Origin: Smittia aterrima
Lineage: Eukaryota; Arthropoda; Insecta; Diptera; Chironomidae
NCBI GenBank assembly: GCA_033063855.1
Contig: CP093829.1
Span: 20,119,537-20,183,536 of the forward strand
Reading direction: 5' to 3'
Length of the DNA stretch: 64,000 nucleotides
Part shown: piece by piece, positions 33,801 to 48,800 of the stretch
How the letters are laid out: every line of letters begins with the position of its first letter
Numbering within the stretch: the stretch's first letter is position 1
Notes under the pieces: generated by a model
What the model saw: only the letters and a program-made list of their open reading frames with translations
What the model was told of the DNA's origin: nothing
Database searches by the model: none
Made by a program: the position numbers and the translations under genes

Positions 33801-36800
33801 CATCGCAATTGCATCGCCGGACTTTGCTGAGGAATTACATTAGCCACTCGCTGGAGAGGACCATGAATCGAACTAGTTCCAGTGAGTAACAAAATTGAAA
33901 TTCAATTAAAAATCTTCTAAGTAAGCAGATCGTCTAACGCTTCATTAAAGAAAAAGGAACAATGACACTAGCGAGGGAGAAATCGTAATCAAAAGCGATG
34001 GGAATTTTCAATTAATTAGCTTTTCTTTCTCTCTTGCGGCTCATTCAGTCGCGTCTTCAAAGAAGCTTTTCTCGCTCTATCGTTTGACTTTCACGTTTAA
34101 TTAAATTCGAAAGAAATAAATAGAATTAACTGCCTAGATTGTGCTAAAGTTTTGTCAGTAATGGCCGATGCTTCGTTCACCTCTGAAGACGATTCGCCAA
34201 AAATTATTCTGACCTGCGGAGCCGTAAATGGCCAAAAACAAAAAAAAGGGAACGAAGATGAGGAAAGTGAAACGATAAAAGTTCAAAATACTTTGAGAAT
34301 TTACTGTCGTAATGACCCCGAGCGCCGAAAATGAAAACAAAGAAGAAAATCATCTGATTTCTTTAACGAGAATTCCCCATCTCGAAGGAGATGAGTAAGA
34401 GAGACCAAAGAATAAGGTTTCACGATGAATTCTTCTCGTTTGTAAAGTTATTTCAAAGAAATTCCTCAGAATGCGTACGCAACTGGTGAAGACGAACAGA
34501 GAACACAAAAGGGAAACTAACGCAACATCGAGTCGAGCACAAGATCGAAAATCAAAGGAAAGGTCGTGTTTGTTCAATAAATCATTGAAGACTCTCTCGA
34601 CCTGGAAAAGCAGGAGAGAATTTTAATCCTGAAGCATTGAATGTTCAATGAGAATAATTGAACGTTGATTACGAACACCGCGTCTAAGACTTTCCGGTGA
34701 GGCTTCCGGTCGCCAAACAATTTTATATTTTGTATAATTTTCGCGTAATTTTTAAATTAAGGTTCAGTTCAGAAAAGCCACGAGTCCATTCTCGAATTCA
34801 TCGATATCTCGTAGGACGATCGTAGCCTTTTTTCTACCCTCGTTGCTCTGGAAAATCGTTTTTCAATCTCCTCGAGGCAATGGCAATGAGTATCTCACTT
34901 GATTATTTCTCCATTCATTCAAAAGGTAAAACCAAACTCGAAACCTTTTTTTATCTGAAAGAACTGAGAATGAGAAGGCGAACTCAGCGACCGAATGTCC
35001 TCTCCCAAACGTGGATCGTTAAACTGAAAGGCTCTGGATCATGAGATTCATATCAAAGGTTGAATATTTATCATCAACTTTGCATGCTAGAAACTCTAAG
35101 CCCTTCAAAACAAAAGCTTGAATTGAGATTCGCATTGTATTACCTCGTGATCCCTCTCGCTCCACATCTCCTTTCTCTAAAACATATTAAAGCAACAAAA
35201 TTTATGTAAACTTTTGGTGCGAGTGGAGGTATCATCTCGATAAGAGAATTCGTCCCCTCAAAGTGAAATTTATGTTCGAAGTTCTTTTTGTTTCGTCGAA
35301 AAGCCTTAAGTAAGCCTGACAGAATTGATGACAAAGAAAAGGTGCCTCGATACACCATCAGCATCATTTCTCTTCCCTCAACGAAAATACCTGAAGACTC
35401 GGAAAACATTTCTTCTTTAATTATTTCGACAGATGGTTTCAGCATCGCTCTTCTCTCTGTTGTGAAACTTTTCTTTCTCAACTATTGCCCAACGATGAAG
35501 TGAGAAATGGAAACAACAAAGTTCATCACCAGGTTGCCCATTATCAATGTTTCTTCTACTTGCTGGCACTTTATGTTTTGTCTTGGGAGATGAAGAAGAG
35601 ACCTGAGTTTCAATTCCCATCTCATGATTCTTTATCACCTGTTAAACAATTTTTGTTTTGGCAACTCGAAGACGACACTGTAAAACTTTTCGATCAACTC
35701 AGAAACGCAAAGAGTTTTAATTTAAAACTCGAACTCTCGCAAACTTTCAGTAGAACTCGAACTTCTCGTCTTCAAAAACTTTTTTCTCATCGTAAAATCG
35801 TATTCAACATGCTATCGATCGAGTTCAGGCTTCTCATTATCGTTTCGTTCCCTTCGTCTAGCAATTTATCGGAAGTCACCTGCCGCATGATGTTCTTGCT
35901 TTTGAAACATTATCAGCTGCATTTCTGATTCCCCCTTCGTTTCAAAATGAAATTTTGAAGCTGTTTTAAGACTTTTCCTTCATTCACTCTAACAATTTCA
36001 AATTCCTGGGAAGATTTTTTCTTTTAAAAGCGAGGGCGAACTCATTCCATTCCCACGGAGGTGGAGAGGTAGGAACATCTCTCAGACTTTTGTGTTTTGC
36101 TCCTTTTATATAAAAAAAAGTTTTTTCTCTTGACGAGACTCTCTCTGTCATCGTTACCTGGATAAATTTTTTGCTTTCTGCAGAAATGATTTTTGGGAAT
36201 TCGCCTGAGTCAACGAAGAAAAGTTTCTTAAATCAATGAAACGTTTTATGAGTTTTTAGAGAAGAAAACTTCCAAACAATTCAACAGATCAACGCGAAAG
36301 TTTTTTCATCTCGCGACGTGATGAACGTGAATTTGGGTTTCTCGATGAAAATTGATTCCCCAAAAATATTCAAATGAAATTTCAAAAGGACAAAGACGAG
36401 ATAGAATTTCATTGAATCAAATCGTCCATTTGAGTTTCTGGGATCTCATCCCAGTCGACGCTTCATCTCTGTTTGAATTTTCGTTCAATTTAATTATAAG
36501 TTTCACCCTCGTCTTAAGACTCGACTGAGACAACAAAAGTTTCTGTGTCCGGGATCAAGAATCGGAAAAGTATTCTCACCCTCCCTAATTTATTTTTTTT
36601 ACGTAAAATTTTAATTAAGAAGTTTTCGTTCCTGCCGTCAGTGAAATGTTGTTAATGGCTCGTGAGAAGCGGGTCGCTGCCATTTTACCGCCTCAAGGTG
36701 AATTGCGTCGAGTCTAAGGGTTCCATAGAGAACGATCCAGTTAATTTCCAGAGAATAATAAAAGCTTTGCCTTATCATTTATGAATCGGGTCCTAACGGA

Positions 36801-39800
36801 TCTTCGTAATTGTTTACACTAAATGATTCATTAATGAGATTCAAGACGAAAGATTGAACGTGACGACGGTGAACTTGGGATTGTTTAATCTTCTGAAGTA
36901 AATGTTTCGGTTAACAGCTAGACAACAAAAATAAATAAATAAAATGAAAAAAGTTTTCTTCTCTTTAACTTAATTTAAAGAAAAACTTTTGATGTGAAAC
37001 TTTAGAAATCAAATTATCAAACCAATGTGAACTTTTCACATAATTATAAACAAGTTTCTTCCATCACTAAACGAACACCGCGTGCTGTTCGGCAGCAAGG
37101 TGGAAAATTTAATCAGAATGTCTTCTTCCACTTCCTCCGCAATCGCTCTTTGAAAGGTGAGAAGGAAGCAAGCACTTTAATACATTTATCTCGCAGCTCG
37201 GGCTTTCAGGATGCGGAAGAAAGATTCTCCCTCAATTTTTCCGCACTTAAGAAAAAACATTTTTCCCACATGAAAATTTAGGATTCGTGTTGAGTAAACA
37301 AGACGGCAATTTGATTAAGCTTCGAATTTGAAGCGAGCAACACCCGAAAAAAAAAGTTTTTCTTTGAACAGTTATTCGCAGATGCTGAGACATTTCTTGG
37401 GTTGATATCAAGTTTCTTAATTGTAGACTTTGCAGAAACTTTTCGTCTTCATGTTCGTGAAGTGCAATGAGAGGGGTAAACACTTTTCAAAGTAAAATGA
37501 AGTTACCCTGAAGAGTTTATGAATAATTTAGATTCAACGCTCATGTTCTGAAAACTTCTCAGTCAAAATAAAACTTTTTTATTGAAATCGTGGAAATCTG
37601 ATATTAGCTCTTCAGATGATTTCATCTGAAATGTTAACAAGAAACTTTCGCTTATTTAAGGAATGGAAACTTTCTACTTTGTCGCTTCTATTTGCCGATC
37701 ATTTTCAAGCTTACAAACTCCAGGAGCCTCCCCTTCAACAGCTCAAATTTACACAAGATTAACTGAAAGTTTGTTCCTTTTGTGAGGAAACTGATTACAA
37801 AGTTTGAGAGGAAATGTGAAGACGATGATTTGAAAGCAAAGGCACGAGACGAGAAATGAATTTTTAAATCAAGTGCCTTGTTGAGAAAGAAAAAAAGTAA
37901 ATTGCTTCAAAACTTTTACGACAAAGGTTTCTCACTTTGTAACTGGGATTTCCATGGAGAACTTCGCTTCGCAACGGCATCGTGGAAAAAATTTGATATT
38001 TCCACCATCAACTTCGCGATTCCTTTCATTCTCGCAGTAAAAATTTCCCTTCTACATAAAGATAACATCGCATCTCACTCAAATCAACTGAAAATGATTT
38101 TTCTCTTTTCCTCCGGTCCTCGATTCATGAAACATTTTCTTGATGTGATTTTTCTGCGTCATCTGCAGATATCATTCTTTTGTTTATGATGTAACAATCG
38201 TTTGTTGGAGGAACAGATGAAGATTGGAAAAGCAGAGAGAAAGAGATGCTTCAAGTCTCAAGGACTGACTTCCCTTCACTGCCTTTGGCACGCGGCAATC
38301 ATCCAGGGCGTAAATTTTGATTGAGCACGCAATGTGGCAATCTGAAACATGACGCTCTCGTCCCTCTCAAAAGCTGAATCAAACGGGAAGAGGATTAAAA
38401 CACTTTTTTCGCTGAATCGTCAAGACAGCGTTCTATCGGAATTCATTTCCGGCAGCATGTCATCGAAACAAATAAAATCGGCAATGAAAACCAAGCAGCG
38501 GCATGCAGCCTGTGGTCCCAGACGATACGCGTGTCAGATTGTGTATAATTAAACGAGAGCACATGCCTATCGGTTCATCATAATCGTAAACGAAAAGAGA
38601 GCGACGAGAAAGGAAGAATATTTGAGAACAGCAAACAACAATAAGAACGGAAGATGCTGATGGCAAAACTCTTTTTCAAATCGTTGATGTTCTTCTGATA
38701 AATGCGACAAATGAGATAATAACCATCGTAAAAAAAGCGATGAAAGTTTATTTTCGCCACAAAGCACATGTCGCAGGCTGTTGTGATATAAAAACGTCTT
38801 TAAGTGAAGCAGCAGCACCTTTCGCAATTACTCCGCAGATGAAACTTGAGTGCGGGCTTGGGGAGAAAAATTTTTAAGTCAAATTATTTGACACAAGCAA
38901 ACCAAAATATTCAGAAGCGAATGCAATCGTGCAATCATAAAACTGGATATCAGCTCAGCCCCAAAAAACACCAAACCAAGATATTCTGAATAATTTCGAC
39001 CAGAAGCAGCTGTGTTGAGTGAAATGTGTGCATAAATAAATAAGAACGAAGTGAAACTACAATGCAAACACGACGATGATAATTCAGAGTAGGCTTGATG
39101 CACTCTGCATCACTTTGGGATCATATGTCTTGTTCATTCTTTCTTTCCCATCAAGAATATGAGACCCCTAAGAAGTGAAGAGCAAGTAAAGCAAAAATCA
39201 AGAAAGACCGAAGCAATCTCATTGGCGGATGTCGCGTGGCAGTCGAGGAACAAAAAAAAATTCATCGTCTTCGAACTTTTTTAAACATCTGTCGGTTTTT
39301 TGGGTTCCTCGATACAAAGTTGTGTGTGTGCGTGAGTGAGTTTTGCTATTTTCTGTAAGAACAGCACGTGAATGCTTAGGCACACTCTCTCCTTTGCTTA
39401 TGCTGCCGGAATTCTTGTTTCGTCGCCTCAACAATCGAATGGAAATTGTGAGTAACGATTACGATGTGTTAAAACTTTTTAAATCGAATTTGGAAATTGA
39501 GTTTGGTGATTTACAGTTTTGATAGGCTGTGTAGGGAAATCTGCTTTTTCAATCACTCCGATTACTCAATTATCCACTGAATCGAAGCTCGCAACTGTTT
39601 CGAATTAGTTTAAATCTTCAAATGGGTCCATGAACAATTCAGAGCAATTAGCACATGTTGGAAAAGTCGACTCCGTAATAATCTTTTTCCGTCCAAGAGA
39701 GCGAGCACAAATTATTAACTCGAGACGAAAGAAATTCGGGTTTGATAACTCGATTGGCATGAAGTCGAATGTAAGTCAAGTTGAAATGATTTCTCACGAT

Positions 39801-42800
39801 GCCGATCATAATGTTTAACGAAGAGAAAAGTAAATTTGGCGATAATTAATTCGTTTCAAGATCAGCAACGCCTAAAAGAGTTTTTATCTATTGGGAAATG
39901 ATTTTGTAACTTTTTCGAGCAAAAAAATTGTTGGAAAATCTTAAAGTTCAAAAGATGCCGAGATTGGCTCGCCCCCGCAAGAGGTTGGCAATCAAGTCTT
40001 CAACCCTTTCAATCAAGATATTTCAAAGTTTTTCTAAGAAGGCAACTTTAGTTTCAAGAGATTTTCAACCCTCACAACGACTATTTTCCTTTTCAGCGCT
40101 TCAACGTATTTCCCTATCGTCATCATCATCATCGATCATTGCATAACAAAACATTGCGCAACATGAAACAATGAAACATTGATCTTGATTTCAGTTGCAT
40201 TTGCTTTTATTTAGCGTCAAATACTTTTAGCGAATCTTAATTAAAGTCTCATCGCCCTCAATTAGCTGAACCATTGTTTTGCGTTTGGTGAGCAGCAGCA
40301 CTCGCAAAAGTGAATGAATGTCGATAATGATTTCTAATGAGACGACGACGCGACAACTGATTCCATTCTACAATTGTTTATCAATTTCTCTTGTATCGAG
40401 TCTTTAATTCACGTCGACTGACTTTTTCCCATGGAATTATTCATTTCGTCTTGTTCTTCTGCTTTTTTTTGCGCGATCGAATGTGTCGAGCATGGAGAAA
40501 GATAGAAAGGGAGAGAAACACAGTCGAACAACACCAGGCAGATGAAAACTGAGTTGAGCTGCATGGAAAAAAGTAAACAACACTAAAGCGAAGGGGAATA
40601 TTATTAAAGTTGTATTTAATTCTTCTTTTGCTGTTTTCGGTTTTTTTTTGTGTCTCTCTCTCTCCTCTCCATGCTTTACTGCCAACGATCGAGACTTTTT
40701 GTTAGTTTTCATTACGAATTTAAAGTTTGAAGAGTGAAGACGCGTTCGCTCTCTCGGCATTTCAAGTTTATTTTTGCTGTTCAATCAATAATATTTTTCG
40801 TTTGAGGAAAAATACGGAAAAGGCTTCAGACAGTGGATTAAAAGTTTAATTTCAATAAAGCCAACAATTCACGTTAACAAATCGAAAAAAGGATTATCGA
40901 GTGTTAAAAAACATTTCGATTGTGTTTCTGATTTTTTTTATGATAAATTTGTGCTCACAACTGTTCTATGGGTGTATCGAGCAAGTCCGACTGTGGTAAC
41001 TTATGCCAGTGTCAAGTGAATAACGAGAACACCAGCAAGAGTAGCAGCAAAGCATCGAAAGATAATTTATTCTCACCGATCAAAAACAAGATGAAAGTGC
41101 TGAAGAAGATCAAAAAGCGAATGGGACTAGGTAGGTCGACCTGAGAATTTAATTTTGTGCAATCTTCTGCTAAAGGTTAAGACCTTCCTTCGTCTTGTGA
41201 ATAAGATGTTCGTGATGCAAAAAAGAAAAGAATCTCAACGATTTAATGATTCGTCAATTAGGGAGGAAGATGCAGTTTCTCATGAAATGTTTCCCCGAAT
41301 CCCGTTGCATTTAACTTTCTGACGTCTTCTCTCGCTCTTCTCCAATTCAAAGCCAATTACATCTCAAACGAAGATGAAGAAGGGAAATTAATAGCGCATT
41401 TAATATTAAGCGTCAATTTATCCTTCGAACAATAACACGAGTAAATATTAAACGAAACAATTTGAGCCGAGATGTTTATGGGAAAGTTGGAAGTTTGAGA
41501 TGAAGACACGGAGAGTGTTTAGCGATCTTGATCTTCATCACGAACGAGGGAAGAAGTTTTATTGATTCCCGAGCGCTACATCGTCTCTGATCAACTCCCA
41601 GTCGACTTTTTTTTTCGTTTTCGCCAAACATTAATATTGAATTAATTTTTCTTTTCTGCTTCGAGTGAGAGAGACGAGAAACAAAAGAGAAGAAGAAACA
41701 AACTCTAAACAAACGTCTAATGCACTGGCGCAAGTTATGGGAACGAAAGATTGAAGTCACGATTTCACTACTCTCTCTCACTCACTCACTCGCCAACCTA
41801 CGTCTTTTAATTTGCCGATCTGCCGTCTTCCCAAGTGAAATTTTCCCAAGCCTCGAATCAATTGCAAAAGAGTTTTCTTCTTCTTTCTTTCTTTTTTCAC
41901 GGAACGATCAATGCTAAGAGGCCATAAACACACTGTTAAGTCCCAGGTAATCGTCGTCTAAGCTTTTCCCATGGCTCATCTGCAAAAATCGAGTTTAAAT
42001 TTATGTTCCGGCTCGTTCTCGCTGCTCTCGTGAAAGCAAAGAATTATGATGTTTGTGTCGATCGATGGTAAACAGTCGCTTTTATGTTCATGTTTTCCTC
42101 GTTTCGTTCGCTTGTAAAATTGCCATTGCAGAAATTGTTATTATTTCTCATTATTCGAATAAAAAAGGCAGCTCAGCTCTTGATGATGATATGCGGAATT
42201 GGCACATAAATCCATCGAGCATTATTATAAACCGTCTCGTTACAACAAGTAGATTTCCAATTTAACTGCTGATGCAAGAGCGCTCAGGTTGATTCATTGC
42301 CGACGTTCAAAGTGTTAAATCTTTCTCTTTTGTCCATTGACTCTAATTAAGACGCGGCAAAAGGCGATTTAATTATTCAAGAGATTCATGAATGAGAAAC
42401 CAGATCAGAGCACGTAATTGCCTTCTTCTTTATTTATTTCTCAAAGTCTTCGAATGGCCATTGAGCGAGCCATGACTCATGAATGGTAAAAATTGTTTCA
42501 TTCTTCAACGAGCATCATAAAGCCAAGTATCGCACGTAATCGTCGTTTTCCCTTCTCCAATTGATTCTTTTTCTCTTTCGCGTTTGATAACCATCGCCAT
42601 TGGGAAACAATAAATTGAAATGCGATAAAAGTTGTTTCTCGTAATGTTTTATTGGCCTGAAGAACATTCGAGGTGGCTTATTCGATATTAAAAGCATCGA
42701 ACAAAAGACGAACATGAGTTCGTGAGAAGCAAAAGAGGATAGAATTGAATTAAAATCAATTTAAAATGTCGATCGAAGGTTCCGCGGGCGCTTCTCGATT

Positions 42801-45800
42801 GTAGAAAGTTAAAAGACGATGATTCCTCATTAACAACATTATTGAAGGCACTCGGCTAAATGGCATTTGCGCCTTGTCTCGATAGAAAAGAAGACGAGCC
42901 TACACACAATTACATTTCGTTGATTGAATTTTTAATTGAATAACATTGAGCTTACATGGGAACCGAAGAGAGAGAGACGGGAAGCCAGAAGAAAATTCTA
43001 AATAATTAGTCGGGGATGGAATATTAAAGACAATTGAATTCCTGGACATTGAGAAACTGACCCGACTTCGAATCATTTTGTTTGAATTGAATTTTCTTCG
43101 TTTTCGGCTGTGTCGAGTGCGATTGAAAAATGTGAAAACTTTTTATTGTGTCTTGTTCCGCCTGAGACTCGAGAGGTTTCCCCCGTTCGGGAATCATTCA
43201 GCGTGAACTTCTTTTCATTGCCTTCTTGATGAGCACATAAATTGTCCATCATGAGATGGATGGCAAGAAGAAGTCAGCATAATGAATGAATAAAAGATCT
43301 CAACTGTAGTTGGAGGAACATTTGAACCGAAGTTCCTGTTTGACGGGAAAGAGCGAAAGAGAGAGAAGTAGAAGACACGTAACTTCATCATCGCTCAAAG
43401 ATCGGAAGAACATCAACGAAACCTTAAACAATTGAATGAGTTATGAAAGCAGCCGAAAACGAGTCGTTTCCGCTCTTAAGATTCTTCATCGGACTTCGCG
43501 CTTATCAAATAGCGATCAAGAGAATGACGAGTTGTAACGGCGACACACATAAATCATTATCGAATGCATTGAATTCTCAATGCAAGAGATAAAATAGCGT
43601 CGATTGAAGCTCATTTGTATTCCATTGCGGATTCCGACAGCGCCAGACTGGCAATCAACAAAATTTATGAGAGCAAACATGAGTGATTAAAAGTTTCATC
43701 ATGAAACAATTCACTTTGTCGTTTAAAATTCCGATTAAAGCGCCAGCGAACCTTGAGAGTCTCGCTTGAAAATTGATTGATGGAATCAGAAGAAAATTAT
43801 CTTTGGAGGTTGAGAGACCTCCGACCGTCTTTCCACACTAACAAAGAACAACGATTTTTCATGGAATTCTCAATGTTTTTATTTTTATCGCGTGGCGACG
43901 ACGGCTGATAACGCAAAAACGACTTCCGATGCTTTTTTTTTGTGAGTTGATTTCGCCGATTGCGATAAAAACATTTTTCTCTTCTTTTCACCACAATGAC
44001 GAGATTTTAAGAATTCTGATCCGAAAGTTTTCATCGAACAATCGCATGAATGTTGTTTCGTCCGCCGAGATGTTGTCGCCTGAGACCTGAACGAAGACAG
44101 AGTTTATCAAGAATTAATTAATGGAAATCATTGGCGACACATTGCAATGCGTTCGCGCCACCGAGACATTCGAGATGATTTGAGATTTGCTGATGTCGTC
44201 GCGTCTCCTTCAAGAATTAACGGAATATTTCTAGAGCAGCACAGGAAATTTCTCTTTTCGATGATGGTGCAACAAAGCCGGATACGGGGGAAAATAAAGA
44301 AGCAGCGACCGTCAAAACTTCGTCTCATTTTAAGACGAAACAGATGTTAATGCTGCACCAACACTCACGAGGCCTCAACTTCCTTTTTCTCTTTCCTCCT
44401 GAAGAGCAAAGCCATCTGATCCTCCTGTGAGAAGAAGAAGAAGTGTATCATTCCCTTCCACGACATTCTTCTCATTCCTTTTCACGAATGAAACATTTTC
44501 TCACACACCGATCGTCGTCGTCAACATCGACGTTATGCATGTTGATCCATCGGAAGTGATTTCATTTTCTTCTTCCTCCCGATTCTGCTTTTCTGTGTCG
44601 TTGCCTTTCGGGGGGAAAAAAAATTTAGGATTCAAACAAACAAACGAAGCAAAGGTCGAAGCGAAACCTTTGAAAATTAATCATTTAATATCTTGCTTCC
44701 TTTTCTTATTGCAATCAATGGAAAGAGAATTGAATCATGTGGAAGGGAAATCGGAAGTTGATTTTGTGTTTGCGTTCTCGGTCCCAGGATAGGAACTCAA
44801 CATGCACCATGTGTCCCTTAAACAATAGAAACGATCGTTTATTCAATTTAGAGGCCAGAATTTATAGCAGCTCTGTGCTGGCTTATTTGCTATTTGTTTC
44901 ATGACTGCCAGCAGGTGTAACAATTTCATTTAATATCGTCGGAATAACGAAAGAGCAGCGGCTGTCCTGTAGACTCCGATTCTAAAGTTTGCGAAATTTG
45001 TAAATCTCCCGAGCGAACAAAAACGTAATTTGCATATCAACACAAATCACGAGTTAATCGCGCTCGTTTTATGCCGCGACTGTTACACTTCGAAACCATC
45101 GAGAAGACGAACAACTTTGTTCATTGACTTTTAAGCGATTGAATTTCACACGAAAATGTTAGGCAACGAATGAAAAAGAAGTGAAAGAAGTTGTCGGGGA
45201 GTTGAGCAATGACTCGGATTGATCGATTAAACACTTTTTGCACTCCCTCGTCTCTCTCATTGAGCATTCAATTAAACCAATTTGCTTGTTCAATCGATTT
45301 CGTTTTTCTCCTCTTCGTGCTCTCGTTCTAAAGTAGAATTTGAATAGAATTGAACTCGTAAACCGATTTCACGAAAAGGAAATATGCTAATGACCTTTAG
45401 CTGCTCGCATGATGGTGTGATATGGAATTTAGCAAATCTCTCTCACTCGTTGCTAGGCTCAATGATCAGAAAATTATTTTGAATGACGGACAATTATTGA
45501 AAATCAACCAACGCCCTCATGAAATAAACGCAAAACGGTTAAAGCAAGTGACCATAAAACAAATTAATTTTCACTCGACTGCAGCGTTCACTTTAATGGA
45601 CTTTTGGATCGAAGTGAAAATGCGATGAAAATCAGCTCCATATGGTTCCTTAACTAGAACGTATCATCTCTTTGCTGTCGAGGGTTGATGAACAGAAAGT
45701 TTTTTTCGCTTTGATCGAGAAGACTTCACACTAACAAAAGAGTCCCTCGAGTAAGAATCCCGAAAAAATCGAACCTTTAAGCAGAACAAATCCCTTTTGA

Positions 45801-48800
45801 GACGGGCAAATGTTGTTGTCTTGTTTCCGAACAGCTGCCGCAATTTTTCTCGAACTAATGGAAACTCAAAGAACTAACACAGTGACTCGAGGTAGGGAAC
45901 CGCATCGAGGGTTCTTCAAGACGATGAGTCGTAAAAAATAATTATATTTCTTGTTAAAAAAATAAGTTTTTACGCAACAAACATTTGGTTCTTCTTTTCA
46001 CTTTAAACCTGAATACTTCTCTCTTGATCGTTCGTATGTGTGTTGATGATTGACAAATGAAAAATGCTTTGACGCACAACAAAAATGTCACAAAAACTTT
46101 CAATAGGCTTTCATTGTTCCATCACTTTTTCTCGCTTGTAACTTGAAGTGTCTCGAAGACCTTTTCTCGTTTACTCGCTCGTTGCTTCAATTAGAAAAAT
46201 AAAGAAAAAAAATGAACGAGAAATGCCTGAAGTGGATTTCCAGCAAAGCAACAAAGCCTCTGTGGGCGACCGAAGAATATTTTAGGTCGGAGAGAGAGAG
46301 ATCGATGAGGAAAATTCCTTTTGTCTTGATGAAAAATCGAATTGAAAACATTTTCGTTTGGGACTTAAACTGAGGAATAAAAAGATTAGAAATCTGGAGA
46401 TGTTCCCACTTAATCTTTAAATTTGATGATGCTTGTTCGAATTCCCAAGCTCATTGTTGTCGTGAGCAGTGACTTTGAATAAATATTTTGCGTTACAAAT
46501 GAAGAACCCTCGTGGAAAAACTTTTGAGTATTTCATAAATTGCGACAGCAGCGAAGGATAATCGTATGAAAGTATTAAGTCGCATTGATGATCACGATGA
46601 GAGGGGAAGGAAAATTGAGAGTTTTGCTCGCAATGATGCAGCGAATTCCCGAAGTCCCAAAATAGCGATAAAACGAGACCACATACTTTGAACGAGAAGA
46701 CACGACATCCCTCATCGCAAACTGATTTAGTGCTCAGATTAAATGAAAATTTCAATTTTTTATAAGCGCATTTATGACTTTCTCAATGAGATTAAACGAG
46801 TTCTCCTCCCTGACGTTCATTCTCTGCTATCAACCGCTTGCATTCTCTCCCTCAACATCCCGTTCAGTCATTGACGGAGATAACACTGAAATCGTTAGTT
46901 TTCGAATGAAATGCCTTCTACTTAATTGTTTTTAAACGCGCTGATAAAGCGAGAAAGAGAAAATTAACGAGAAATTAGCTTGAGCAGCCCGCATTCATGT
47001 TTTGGGGCTGGGGCAGCTGCTGTTGTTCATTACGCGATACGAACTAATAAAAAAGCAAAAGCCCGGTGCACGTTCTCGCTTCGATAATTAAGAACTTAAA
47101 TATTATTTCTTGATGGAGAAGTTTATCCAAAGAATTATTTTTCAATGCCAACGACTGCGAGGAAATGAATTATTTTTCTTCCTCTTCACTTGAGTCTATC
47201 ATTTTTCTTTTCTAAATGCAAATCGAGTTTGAAATTTCATCCTCGCTCTACTCCGACAACTGCTATCTCTCCCAAGCTGTTGAATTCGACAACGCTGGAG
47301 TTGATTCTTCGCACTTGAAGTTGAATACCAAAAAGTGCTTCATGTTTCATTCGGAAATGTGAGTTCTTTGAATTGGTCTGTGCCGCTATTTTTATCCGCA
47401 GAGATGGTCGTTGAACATTTGTTCATTGTTTGATCTCCGAGGAGCGTGTGCTATGCGTTGGCAATCAAACATCTGAGTTATTGTAAAAAAAAAGAAAAAT
47501 AAGAAAAAAACCAAAACGATGACGATTCACTGGAACACGAATCGTTAACTGAACATGTGCTCACTCACTTGCGACGGAGCAACTGGCACAGTCTGGAATA
47601 TTCCTAAACCTGAATCTCGTCGTGTTTCAGCTCATAAATTAACATTATTTTACATAAAATCCACTGCGAGTTCCATCGCATCGAGTTCCAAATGCGGGAA
47701 ATAAATTTAAAATTACTCTTTGTGCTAAAAATAGCAAACAGCGAGCGAGCGCAGAGCGGAGATGCATGTGTCCCATTGAATTATCGTAAGCGCTCTCGCA
47801 ACAAAGACAATTTTCCGCAGATATTTCCACACATTCCGCAAACACCATCATCTCTTAAGCAAACATCAATTTCCTTCAACTCACATGAGACGGCAGCCAG
47901 AAGGAGACACGAAGCATGTGTTTGAAGCTAATTTATGATTCTGGTTAGAGTTTGAGTCATGTTGAAGATCTTTGGATTCGGGGAAACCTCAGAAGATGTA
48001 AAGCTTAACAACCACGAGTTGGAAATATTTTAAGACGTCGCTCATCCAAACAAGAAGACTTGCCATGAGAAATATTTAAATTAAGAGCAAACAAAAGAGA
48101 ATTTCTTTTGAATCATTTACTCCCATGTTTGTTTTACAAAGTCGTAAGCAAAGGATAATCGCGATAATTAGTTCGAGGGTTCATATCCTGCACTCACTCT
48201 CGAGAGTCCTGCCGCCGCACAGAAGATAAAGTCGAGAGAGGATCATGAGAATCCAAATATCAATTAGCTAGGGATTAGGAGACAATTAAAGCCTTTTTAA
48301 TTCCTAAGCTTGTACGTTGATAGTTTCTCTCCTATTGAAACAAAAAGATTAGTCGGAGATGATTGAAGATTAACGAGCAGCGATAAGAACACAACAATTT
48401 AAAGCATCGCCCCAAATCCGACTTTAATGGAAGATATTTGTCTGAAACAGTTCCAAGCAGCCGCTCGGTTCTTCATTAAGAATCATTTGCATGATGAAAG
48501 TAATTATACAAGATAGAAATGACCATCAAGAGCAGCTTGAATCCATTTTTATAACAATCTGAGCAGCTGACAAACTCCGCTCAGAATTACAACTTCTCTC
48601 CCTTGATTCGAGTAAAACTTCTGCTGGCGTAAGAAAGAAGAAAGAAAAAGACTCAAACACCTTTTGTCTGTCTCTCATTCTTTTCTTTTTTCGTCTTCTT
48701 ATTTTCGGGGGAGAAACATGATGAACACAATGTGCAACACGAAAACGAAACGACAAGCTGCATATGTTGTGCAGTTTTATCTTGTCGACCATTCCCGATC

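Noticed and set aside
35485..35928. 147-codon open frame on the plus strand between neur first exons
   Set aside because: No recognisable domain, no conserved composition and no fitting splice context. The length is within what AT-rich non-coding DNA gives by chance over 64 kb.
37255..37270. Scattered Su(H)-like TTCCCACA/TGTGGGAA sites (for example near 6841, 32323 and 37262)
   Set aside because: Their number fits chance for a 64 kb window, and they are not clustered or paired with E-boxes, so no Notch-responsive module is claimed.
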